Shown: positions 26,040-34,101 of the stretch, piece by piece | Layout of the letters: the number at the start of each line of letters is the position of its first letter | Position numbering within the stretch: the stretch's first letter is position 1 | Assembly: GCF_003408845.1 (NCBI RefSeq) | Contig: NZ_LRTV01000001.1 | Location: forward strand, 613,319 to 659,016 | Origin: Gardnerella massiliensis | GTDB taxonomy: Bacteria; Actinomycetota; Actinomycetes; Actinomycetales; Bifidobacteriaceae | Length of the DNA stretch: 45,698 bases | Direction: 5' to 3' | Program-made: the position numbers and the translations under genes | The notes under the pieces: generated by a model | Told to the model about the DNA's origin: nothing | The model's database searches: none | The model's input: the letters and a program-made list of their open reading frames with translations, nothing else

Positions 26040-26386
26040 GACCCTAACGCAGCGCGCCAACTGCACCAGTGTCTCAAAACAAGCAAAATGAGACCCTAAC
26101 GCAGCGCGCCAACTGCACCAGTGTCTCAAAACAAGCAAAATGAGACCCTAACGCAGCGCGCCAACTGCACGCGGGTCCGAAGAACGGGATTAAGAGACAC
26201 TAGCGCAGCGCGCCAACTGCACCAGTGTCCCAAAACAAGCAAAATGAGACCCTAACGCAGCGCGCCAACTGCACCAGTGTCCCAAAACAAGCAAAATGAG
26301 ACCCTCACGCAGCGCGCCAACTGCACTAAGGTCCTAAAACAGGCAAAATGAGACCCTAACGCAGCACGGTTTCTGCGTTAGGGTCT
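26040..26386. repeat. 52-bp tandem array, seven units, 3' of glnA
   Basis: Units begin with GACCCTAACGCAG at 26040, 26092, 26144, 26196, 26248, 26300 and 26352, an exact 52-bp period. Units 1 and 2 are identical. The segment running from unit 3 into unit 4 is the most divergent (GCGGGTCCGAAGAACGGG, then GACACTAGCG). Each unit has GCAG / CTGC and, in the best-kept copies, GTCTCA / TGAGAC inverted repeats, so each can form small stems. The last, partial unit becomes one arm of the glnA terminator. There are no unique spacers, so this is not a CRISPR array. Confidence 0.93.
26351..26386 (-). terminator. Terminator-like hairpin after glnA, built from the last array unit
   Basis: Perfect 14-bp stem AGACCCTAACGCAG (26351-26364) / CTGCGTTAGGGTCT (26373-26386) with an 8-nt loop. 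On the minus strand it is followed by a short T run within TCATTTTG. The left arm is the array unit itself. Confidence 0.65.
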
Positions 26387-26401
26387 TAACAGCGTAGAAA
26401 A

Positions 26402-26440
26402 ATCTCCGGCAAATGTTCCACAAAAACGCCAAAACAGCTA
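26402..26440. repeat. Dispersed hairpin-repeat fragment at the glnA stop
   Basis: ATCTCCGGCAAATGTTCC followed by CAAAAACGCCAAAACAGC, the same words as in 4514-5060 and 45587-45698. It runs into the glnA stop codon. Confidence 0.75.
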
Positions 26441-27775
26441 CAATCGCGGCAAGTACTTCTCAAGTTCAAAAGGCGTCACTTGGCGACGGTACTCTTCCCA
26501 CTCCTGATGCTTATTGCGCAAGAAGTACTCGAAAGCATGCTCGCCTAATACGCTCGCCACAAAGTCCGAGCGCTCCATAATCTTTAGCGCCTCATCCAAG
26601 GATTCCGGAAGCGGCTGAATACCCATTGCCTGACGCTCAGCATCAGTAAGCTCCCACACGTCGTCACTAGTAGGCTCGCACAATGTCATCTGCTTTTCGA
26701 TACCATCCAAGCCTGCAGCCAGCAGCACAGAGTAGGCAAGATACGGGTTCGCCACAGGATCGAGCGCGCGGAATTCCATACGGCAAGAGTTGCCTTTGCC
26801 TGGCTTATACTGCGGGACGCGAAGCAGCGCCGAACGGTTGCTGTGACCCCAGCACACGTAGCTAGGAGCTTCCGCCCCACCCCACAAACGCTTATAAGAG
26901 TTCACGTACTGGTCAGTCACAGCGCAAATTTCCGAAGCGTGATGCAAAATGCCAGCAGCAAACTGACGCGCAATAAGCGACATATTAAACTCTTGGCCAG
27001 CCTCATAAAAAGCGTTCGTATCGCCTTCAAACAAGCTCAAATGCGTGTGCATGCCAGAACCAGGCTGATCAGTTAAAGGCTTTGGCATAAAGCTTGCGTA
27101 CATGCCGCGCTCGAGAGAAATCTCCTTCACTACCGTGCGGAAAGTCATGATATTATCCGCGGTAGTAAGCGCATCCGCGTAACGCAAGTCGATTTCGTTT
27201 TGACCAGGGCCGCCTTCATGGTGCGAATACTCTACGGAAATGCCCATTTGTTCAAGCACACTTACAGCGTTGCGACGAAAATCCATCGCCGAACTCTTAG
27301 GAACGTGGTCAAAATAGCCACCCTCATCAATAGGCACAGGCGCTTTAGACCAATCATCCTGCGCTTCAAATAAGTAAAACTCAATTTCCGGATGCACGTA
27401 GAACGTAAAGCCCTTTTCTTTCGCTTTAGCGAGCGCCGTTTTCAAAACGTGGCGAGGATCCCCTAGCGAAGGCTCGCCGTCAGGTGTGAGCACATCGCAG
27501 AACATGCGCGCCGTACCTTCAGGACCGCCATGCCATGGGAGAATTTGGAAAGTCGACGGATCCGGCTTCACAATCATGTCGTCTTCCAAAACGCGCGTCA
27601 TGCCTTCAATAGCAGAACCGTCGAATCCGATGCCCTCTTCAAACGCGGCCTCTAATTCAGCAGGAGCAATAGCAACAGATTTTAGCGTACCGAGCACATC
27701 CGTGAACCAGAGGCGAATAAAACGAACGTCACGCTCTTCAACAGTGCGCAAAGCAAACTCTTGTTGTCTATCCAT
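26438..27775 (-). CDS. glnA: Glutamine synthetase type I
   Basis: 445 residues. It makes glutamine from glutamate, ammonia and ATP; it is cytoplasmic and works as a dodecamer. Seen: GFDGSAIEGM (50-59), EIEFYLF, the NEIDLRYADALTTADN segment, HTHLSLF, the NSYKRLW site and the C-terminal RMEFRALDPVANPYLAYSVLLAAG. Where adenylylated enzymes have the Tyr of the NLYDLPP motif this protein has Trp (DVWEL), so adenylylation there is excluded. Arg61 (GMTRVLEDDM) corresponds to the feedback-inhibition arginine of the GSI-alpha class. The start has AAGGGG 7 nt upstream; a GTG 30 nt earlier is less likely. Confidence 0.95.
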   Translation of the reverse strand: MDRQQEFALRTVEERDVRFIRLWFTDVLGTLKSVAIAPAELEAAFEEGIGFDGSAIEGMTRVLEDDMIVKPDPSTFQILPWHGGPEGTARMFCDVLTPDGEPSLGDPRHVLKTALAKAKEKGFTFYVHPEIEFYLFEAQDDWSKAPVPIDEGGYFDHVPKSSAMDFRRNAVSVLEQMGISVEYSHHEGGPGQNEIDLRYADALTTADNIMTFRTVVKEISLERGMYASFMPKPLTDQPGSGMHTHLSLFEGDTNAFYEAGQEFNMSLIARQFAAGILHHASEICAVTDQYVNSYKRLWGGAEAPSYVCWGHSNRSALLRVPQYKPGKGNSCRMEFRALDPVANPYLAYSVLLAAGLDGIEKQMTLCEPTSDDVWELTDAERQAMGIQPLPESLDEALKIMERSDFVASVLGEHAFEYFLRNKHQEWEEYRRQVTPFELEKYLPRL

Positions 27776-27992
27776 AATCAGCCCCTTGGGTAGCATTTTT
27801 ACCACGCTATTATTGAGCTTAGCAGCCAGCTTGCGCAGTAATATTTATAAGCACGTCATGTATATTGTAGTGTATTCTTGCAAATTATTCTGCATGAATC
27901 TTAGCTATGAGCAATGAATTTACGTATTCGTAATGAAATTACGCAACACTTGCTTTTTCGCAATATTTTATTCGCAGTATTTTTCGCAATAT

Positions 27993-28712
27993 TCACCGTT
28001 TGCCATATTTATTAAAGATTTTGTACGCAGCAAAGTCGCTTAAATCGTCGCTATCGTACATTGTTACGTCTTGTTTTGCAAGAGTATCTACTGTTTCCAT
28101 GCAAATGGCGAGGTCTTCTACTCTTCTTGACCACACAGCTAACGCCATTGGCGCCACAATTTCCTGCGGCTCTACCCCATTTTGGTAAATTTTTGCAGTG
28201 ATTTTGTCGGCCCGATTTACGATAAGCATAACGTCCATTCCGCGGAAGAAATCAACGAATTCTTTTACGTCTTCTTCCGGACCGTTATCTTTGAGATTTT
28301 TTAATATGGCAACGGCGCCTTGTTCTTCGTCAAAGCATTTTGCGGAAACGTCCGCCATTTTGCAGAAGGCTGCGAGCAGCTGCGCTGGCTCAACGTAAGT
28401 GATTATCATGGCAACTTTCGCCTTATTGCCGAGCAACCCTTCTAAATCTTCTTCAAAACTCGCTTCTTCAATGTCTCGCATTGCGTCATCAAGAGCACTA
28501 TTTTCTTGATTTTCGCCGTCACTTTGAGCATTTTTTGAATTTTCGATATCGGAACTTTCGCTATCTGAATTTTCTTTGGATTCATCCTGAAATTCGCGTT
28601 CAAAACCTGCAAGCGCGTTATCTAATTCAGCATCTGTAAAAGAAGCGCGTACTGAATCGTCACCGTTAGCTTCGTTATTTTTTCGCTCGTCGCCATTATT
28701 TGACATTTCCAT
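27993..28712 (-). CDS. Acidic conserved-looking protein of unknown function
   Basis: 239 residues; I do not recognise a family. Residues 1-85 are highly acidic and rich in Asn, Ser, Glu and Asp, probably disordered. Residues 90-239 look folded, with alternating hydrophobic strands and helices (AKVAMIITYVEPAQLLAAFCKMADV, EFVDFFRGMDVMLIVNRADKITAKIY). No signal peptide or membrane segment is present. GGGGAG lies 6 nt before the ATG. It sits 78 nt after dnaE and 217 nt before glnA on the same strand. Normal codon use and a strong ribosome site make it a real gene. Confidence 0.8.
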   Translation of the reverse strand: MEMSNNGDERKNNEANGDDSVRASFTDAELDNALAGFEREFQDESKENSDSESSDIENSKNAQSDGENQENSALDDAMRDIEEASFEEDLEGLLGNKAKVAMIITYVEPAQLLAAFCKMADVSAKCFDEEQGAVAILKNLKDNGPEEDVKEFVDFFRGMDVMLIVNRADKITAKIYQNGVEPQEIVAPMALAVWSRRVEDLAICMETVDTLAKQDVTMYDSDDLSDFAAYKIFNKYGKR

Positions 28713-28790
28713 TACTTTCTCCCCTTTAAATATAGATTATTTAATACAGCTTCTTAAACCTTATATTTTACCAAATTAATACTGCATATT

Positions 28791-31700
28791 TTACGCGCTC
28801 GGCAAACAGTTCGATCCGAAAACAATTTTCATTTCCGCAAACAGCGAAGTATCGCGCTTCACGCGGAAACGGTCGCCAAAAGTAAGCACTTGCGCACGCC
28901 CAGTATCGTCAATTAATGCCAAACGCACTTCGCAACATCCCGGGTGACGGCTCAAAATACTACTTAATTCCGCAACATGACCCTTGTCTAAAGCTTGTCG
29001 AGGAAGCACAATAGTGAGCGGCCGCTCGTCAACCGACTCCAGAGTTGGCACTTCAAACTCCGTGGCTCGCATAGAAACCGTTTCGTCGCGCACTTCAACC
29101 TGCCCGCGAATACGCACCACCTGGTCAATCGCAAGCTCCTGCGCTGACGCTTCGTACACCTTTCCAAAGAACATGCACTGTATGGAACTTTCCATATCTT
29201 CAACAGTTACGATTGCCCAAGCGTTACCCTTACGAGACACTCGCCTATCCACGCTAGTAACTAAACCAGCAATCGTCACTTGCTGTCCGTCACTCATCGT
29301 TTTTGCACGGTCAATAAGTTGCGCAATTGACATTTCACGCAAATCAGCCAAAACCGCAGACAATCCACTTAACGGATGGTCAGAAACATACAAGCCCAAC
29401 ATTTCGCGCTCAAAATTAAGCTTCGTTTTCTTATCCCACTCCTCAACGTCCGGCACATTAATTTGCATATCTCCCATGCCGTTATCGATGCTCGAGTCGG
29501 AAGACGAGTCAAGATCAGCAAACAAGTCAAACTGACCCTCGGCCTGCTTTCTTTTAATCGCAATCACAGAATCTATTGCGGGATAACAAATTTGAAACAG
29601 CGCGCGACGATTCGAATCAATAGAATCAAACGCTCCCGCTTTAATAAGCGACTCAACTAGGCGTCGGTTCAGCGCCGTAATCGGTACACGCTTAATAAAG
29701 TCCATAAAGTTTACGAAACGCCCGCGCTCACTTTCACGCTCCGCAATAATATCGTTTACTGCTTTATCTCCAACGTTACGAATAGCACCCAAGCCAAAGC
29801 GCACAACATCCCCAACTGCAGAATATTCGAGCACAGACTCGTTCACATCCGGCTGCAGAACTTGAATACCCATGCGACGAGCCTCACCCAAGTACAGTGC
29901 GGTTTTGTCTTTATTAGTGCGCTCGTTTTGGAGCAAGGCCGCCATAAATTCCACAGGATAATGCGTTTTTAAGTAGGCCGTCCAGTAAGAGATTAAGCCA
30001 TAAGCTGCAGAGTGAGCTTTGTTAAACGCGTAGCCGGAGAACGGCACTAAAACATCCCACACTGCTTGAGCAGCTTCCCTGGAATATCCGTGTGCTTTCA
30101 TGCCTTCAAAGAACGGCACCTGCTCTTTTGCCAGCACCTCCGGCTTCTTTTTACCCATTGCTCGACGCAACACGTCTGCCTTACCAAGGCTGTACCCTGC
30201 CAAAATACGCGCAGCAGACTGCACCTGCTCCTGGTAGACGATTAAACCGTAGGTTTCTCCAAGCACATCCTTCAACGGTTCCGCAACTTCCGGATGAATA
30301 GGAGTAATTTCCTGCAAACCATTCTTGCGTTTGGCGTAATTCGTATGCGAATCCATATCCATAGGGCCAGGTCGGTAAAGTGCGATCAAAGCCGAAATAT
30401 CGTTGAAATTATCCGGTTTTAGGGTGCGAAGCAGCGCGCGCATGCCGTCGGAATCAAGCTGGAAAACGCCTAAAGTATCTCCCCTGGAAAGCAATTGATA
30501 CGTAGGTTTATCGTCCAAAGGAATTTTCGTATAATCAATCGGCTCTTTCCCATTATTTTCAATATTTCGCAAGGTATCGCGAATAACTGTCAAGTTGGAA
30601 AGGCCTAAAAAGTCCATTTTTACGAGACCGAGCGTTTCGCAAGTGTGATACTCGAAAGTTGTGGTAATAGTGCCGTCAGTGCGCTCTAAAAGCGGCGACG
30701 TGTTGGTGATTGGCTCCGAACCCATGATTGTTGCGCAAGCGTGCACACCAGTTTGACGAATCAAACCTTCAATACCTTTTGCTTCTTCTGTAATACGACG
30801 CGTGTCGGGATCTGTTTCATACATTTCACGAAACTCGCGCGCCTCGGCATAACGCTTTGATTTTTCGTCGAACATTTCGTGCAAGCTCATATCTTTACCG
30901 TTTTTAGACGGCGGAAGGGCTTTCGTAATCTTTTCGCCAACTGAAAACTCGTATCCCATAATGCGAGCGGAATCTTTCAACGCCTGCTTCGTTTTAATCG
31001 TTCCGTAAATAACGCACTGAGCAACTTTATCTCTGCCGTATTTTTCACCAACGTATTCAAGCACTTTCGCGCGGCCATCCGGATCAAAATCAACGTCAAT
31101 ATCTGGCAATGATACGCGCTCCGGGTTTAAGAAGCGTTCAAAAATAAGGCCGTGTTTCATAGGATCAAGCTCGGTAATGCCCATTGCGTACGCAACCATA
31201 GCTCCTGCAGCAGAGCCACGACCAGGGCCGACCATTACGCCATGCGCTTTAGCCCAGTTAATGTAGTCTGCAACAACCAAAAAGTATCCGCAAAACTGCA
31301 TTTGGCAAATCACGCCGCACTCGTAGTCAGCCTGCTTTAACACTTCCATCGGAATGTTGTTATTGTAGCGACGCTCCAAGCCTTCCTCAACTTTTTTAAG
31401 GAATAGCGAAGTCTCATCCCAGCCTTCTGGACAGTCAAATTGTGGCATAAAAGCGCCATCTTCGCCGTCGTCAAACATGACATTGCAGCGTCGAGCAATC
31501 TCAAGCGTATTATCGCAGGCTTCAGGAAACTCTTTAAAAAGTTCGCGCATTTGCTCGGCGGACTTCAAATAGTAGCCGGAACCGTCAAACTTAAAACGGT
31601 CAGGATCGTCTAGGCGCGAACCGGAATTAATGCAAAGCATAGCATCCTGCGCTTCGCGATCTTCCTCGTGAACGTAATGCAAATCGTTCGTAGCAAGCAG

Positions 31701-32357
31701 CGGAGCGTTAAGCTTTTTCGCAATCTCAAGCAAATCTTTTGTTACGCGCGTTTCAATTGAAAGTCCGTGATTCATAAGTTCAATAAAGAAGTTATCGCGC
31801 CCAAAAATATCTTGAAACTCGCCTGCAGCACGTAAAGCTTCATTGAACTGACCTAAGCGAAGACGCGTTTGAATAATTCCAGAAGGGCATCCGGAGGACG
31901 CGATTACGCCTTTTGAGTAGGTTGCGAGCACGTCTTTATCCATACGCGGGTAGCGCATAACGCGGCCTTCAAGATTCGCCACAGACGAAGCTTTAAGAAG
32001 ATTCGTTAAGCCCGTATCGTTTTCCGCCCACATTGTCATGTGAGTGATTAAACCACCGCCGGAAACGTCGTCCGCACGCTGATCTTCCGTACCCCAATGC
32101 ACGCGGCTTTTGTCTTGACGCGCGGTTTCAGGAGTCACATACGCTTCTATGCCGATAATCGGCTTAATTCCAGCTTTTACAGCCGTACTCCACATTTCAT
32201 ACGCGCCGTGCATATTGCCGTGATCAGTAATAGCAACGGCCGGCATACCCAATTCTTTCGCAGTATTAACCAAATCGGGGATTTTTGACGCACCGTCGAG
32301 AAGCGAATAGTGCGTGTGGTTATGTAAGTGTACAAAATTGGTTTCCGGCTGAGTCAT
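28791..32357 (-). CDS. dnaE: DNA polymerase III alpha subunit DnaE
   Basis: 1188 residues, normal for DnaE1. It is the replicative polymerase. Order: a PHP domain with HLHNHTHYSLLDGAS (10-24) and ITDHGNMHGAYEM; the palm with GPGRGSAAG (378-386) and the catalytic PDIDVDFD (418-425); thumb and fingers with the helix-hairpin-helix region; then an OB-fold (VTIAGLVTSVDRRVSRKGNAWAIVTVED) and the C-terminal domain. Retained PHP metal ligands suggest a proofreading-competent PHP domain, as in other actinobacteria. There is no clear Shine-Dalgarno; a -10-like TATAGA lies 9 nt before the ATG, which hints at a near-leaderless transcript. Confidence 0.97.
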   Translation of the reverse strand: MTQPETNFVHLHNHTHYSLLDGASKIPDLVNTAKELGMPAVAITDHGNMHGAYEMWSTAVKAGIKPIIGIEAYVTPETARQDKSRVHWGTEDQRADDVSGGGLITHMTMWAENDTGLTNLLKASSVANLEGRVMRYPRMDKDVLATYSKGVIASSGCPSGIIQTRLRLGQFNEALRAAGEFQDIFGRDNFFIELMNHGLSIETRVTKDLLEIAKKLNAPLLATNDLHYVHEEDREAQDAMLCINSGSRLDDPDRFKFDGSGYYLKSAEQMRELFKEFPEACDNTLEIARRCNVMFDDGEDGAFMPQFDCPEGWDETSLFLKKVEEGLERRYNNNIPMEVLKQADYECGVICQMQFCGYFLVVADYINWAKAHGVMVGPGRGSAAGAMVAYAMGITELDPMKHGLIFERFLNPERVSLPDIDVDFDPDGRAKVLEYVGEKYGRDKVAQCVIYGTIKTKQALKDSARIMGYEFSVGEKITKALPPSKNGKDMSLHEMFDEKSKRYAEAREFREMYETDPDTRRITEEAKGIEGLIRQTGVHACATIMGSEPITNTSPLLERTDGTITTTFEYHTCETLGLVKMDFLGLSNLTVIRDTLRNIENNGKEPIDYTKIPLDDKPTYQLLSRGDTLGVFQLDSDGMRALLRTLKPDNFNDISALIALYRPGPMDMDSHTNYAKRKNGLQEITPIHPEVAEPLKDVLGETYGLIVYQEQVQSAARILAGYSLGKADVLRRAMGKKKPEVLAKEQVPFFEGMKAHGYSREAAQAVWDVLVPFSGYAFNKAHSAAYGLISYWTAYLKTHYPVEFMAALLQNERTNKDKTALYLGEARRMGIQVLQPDVNESVLEYSAVGDVVRFGLGAIRNVGDKAVNDIIAERESERGRFVNFMDFIKRVPITALNRRLVESLIKAGAFDSIDSNRRALFQICYPAIDSVIAIKRKQAEGQFDLFADLDSSSDSSIDNGMGDMQINVPDVEEWDKKTKLNFEREMLGLYVSDHPLSGLSAVLADLREMSIAQLIDRAKTMSDGQQVTIAGLVTSVDRRVSRKGNAWAIVTVEDMESSIQCMFFGKVYEASAQELAIDQVVRIRGQVEVRDETVSMRATEFEVPTLESVDERPLTIVLPRQALDKGHVAELSSILSRHPGCCEVRLALIDDTGRAQVLTFGDRFRVKRDTSLFAEMKIVFGSNCLPSA

Positions 32358-32403
32358 AAGTGATATTCTATAGTCGAAAGTTGACTGAAAAAATGCAAAA
32401 ACG

Positions 32404-33423
32404 CTACTTTGACAATGCTCGCATAGCTTCTAACGCGTGTTGCAAATCAGAAGGATAATGCGACCGAACTGTCACGGATTTACCGGTGCGCGGATGCGTA
32501 AAAGTAAGCTCCGTGGAATGTAACCATTGACGTTCGAGGCCTAATTGTGCTGCAAGCACCGGATTGGCGCCGTACATTGAGTCACCGACCAACGGGTGTC
32601 CTATAGAAGTAAAATGCACGCGAATTTGGTGAGTGCGACCAGTTTCCAAATTGACACTGGCGAGAGTTGCCCTACCAAAACGTTCCAGCACATCCCAATG
32701 CGTTACCGCCGGCTTTCCTGTAGGCGTAATTGTGAAACGGAAGTCAGATACTTTCGCGCGACCGATTGGAGCTTCGATTGTTGCCTTATTTTGCGTCAAG
32801 TCGCCTTGTACTAGCGCATGGTAGGTTTTTGTAACGGTGTGGTTGGAGAACTGTTGTTTCATAGCTTCGTACGCCAAATCCGTTCTGCAAACAAGCATTA
32901 AGCCGCTTGTGCCAACGTCAAGTCTGCTTACGATTCCTCGACGATTTTCGTCTCCAGCAGTTGCCGAGATGCTAATTCCGCGATTTTCTAAGGCCTGTCC
33001 AACGGTTGGTCCGTCCCAGCCTTGAGCTTGGTGAGCAGCCATACCAACCGGCTTATCTACGACTACGATATCGTCATCTTGGTAGGCAATCGTCATATTT
33101 GCTTCGATGCGTAAGTATTGGTCGCGCAAACGTTGCAACGTTTGGTTGGAATCGTACGTTTGGCGGGAATCGTGTGCTTCTTGTGATACTCCCGCTTCTT
33201 GCGATTCCACTGCTTCTTGCGATTCCATCGTTTCCGTAGCGCATACTATTTCGTCGCCAGTAAGCAGCACAGCCGATTTAGACGCTTTTCGATTCGCAAG
33301 AAATACGACACCACTAGCAATCAGCGCACTCGCTTTAGAACGCGAAATACCTTGCAATTGAGCAACTGCAACATCAAAACGGCAGCCGACAAAATCTTCA
33401 GGAATAGGCGTAGGAAATTGCAT
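32404..33423 (-). CDS. rluD: RluA/RluD-family rRNA pseudouridine synthase
   Basis: 339 residues. It isomerises specific uridines in 23S rRNA. An S4 RNA-binding domain (about 15-60) precedes the synthase domain with the catalytic Asp169 in VSRLDVGTSGLM, followed by TKTYHALVQGD, GRTHQIRVHF and HPLVGDSMYG. Between the domains (66-95) is an extra Gln/Glu/Ser-rich insert with tandem SQEA-like repeats (ESQEAVESQEAGVSQEA). It follows lspA after 2 nt, the common lspA-rluD pair. The exact uridine target is inferred, so the RluD label is tentative within the RluA/C/D group. Confidence 0.9.
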   Translation of the reverse strand: MQFPTPIPEDFVGCRFDVAVAQLQGISRSKASALIASGVVFLANRKASKSAVLLTGDEIVCATETMESQEAVESQEAGVSQEAHDSRQTYDSNQTLQRLRDQYLRIEANMTIAYQDDDIVVVDKPVGMAAHQAQGWDGPTVGQALENRGISISATAGDENRRGIVSRLDVGTSGLMLVCRTDLAYEAMKQQFSNHTVTKTYHALVQGDLTQNKATIEAPIGRAKVSDFRFTITPTGKPAVTHWDVLERFGRATLASVNLETGRTHQIRVHFTSIGHPLVGDSMYGANPVLAAQLGLERQWLHSTELTFTHPRTGKSVTVRSHYPSDLQHALEAMRALSK

Positions 33424-33425
33424 AA

Positions 33426-34070
33426 CTATTCGTTACTTTCCACAGAAGAAAGTTGATTCGTTTCGTCTGCTTCGTTTGTTGCGTTTGTTTCGTTTGATAC
33501 GTTCGTTACGTTTGTTGCGTTTGTTGCGTTTGTTGCGCCTGTTTCGTTTGTTCCATAAGATTTGGAAACATTACCAGGCTTAAACGGGAAGTCAAAAATA
33601 ACTAACACCACAAACCAAACACCAGCAACCGCCAATATAATATCGGCGACATTGCCAACAGACCAACCGTAGTTGATAAAATCAATCACCTTGCCATCCA
33701 AAAAGCCCTCGGCATACATGGCACGATCAATCAAATTACCAAACGCTCCAGCAAAGGCAAGTGACAACGCCAGCGTCCACTGCAACGACAATGTGCGCCG
33801 AACTGCAACCAGCATCGCAACGCAAGCAACAATAGCCAAAATGCTAATAAAACAAGTCGCCCCAGAACCTAGTCCAAACGATGCCCCAGGATTCCTAACT
33901 AACGACAGTGAAAGAACATTATGAACTATCTCAACATGCTTTCCGCCGCTTAAAGAAGCCAACGCCCACAGCTTAGTTACACGATCTATAACAAGCCCAA
34001 CAATAACAATAAGCGCAAAAACGGCTGCGCGGGTACGCAGCCGTTTCACACGCACATCTCTATGCGCCAA
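33426..34070 (-). CDS. lspA: Lipoprotein signal peptidase LspA
   Basis: 214 residues with four membrane segments. Aspartic protease that removes the signal peptide of prolipoproteins after lipidation. Seen: the N-terminal DRVTKLW, NPGASFG (60-66), and the catalytic pair Asp115 (GNLIDR) and Asp143 (GNVADI). LspA is usually about 160-180 residues; here a C-terminal tail (171-214) of Asn/Thr/Ala repeats (TNATNATNVTNVSNETNATNE) is added, coded by repeats of about 9 bp at 33460-33545. The tail should face the cytoplasm. It is coupled to rluD and lies 31 nt after wag31. Confidence 0.96.
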   Translation of the reverse strand: MAHRDVRVKRLRTRAAVFALIVIVGLVIDRVTKLWALASLSGGKHVEIVHNVLSLSLVRNPGASFGLGSGATCFISILAIVACVAMLVAVRRTLSLQWTLALSLAFAGAFGNLIDRAMYAEGFLDGKVIDFINYGWSVGNVADIILAVAGVWFVVLVIFDFPFKPGNVSKSYGTNETGATNATNATNVTNVSNETNATNEADETNQLSSVESNE

Positions 34071-34101
34071 AATTTATCCGATCTTTAGTAATGTCGAATA
34101 C

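Noticed and set aside
26040..26386. Regular repeats resembling a CRISPR array
   Set aside because: The whole 52-bp unit repeats with no unique spacers, and no cas genes are nearby.
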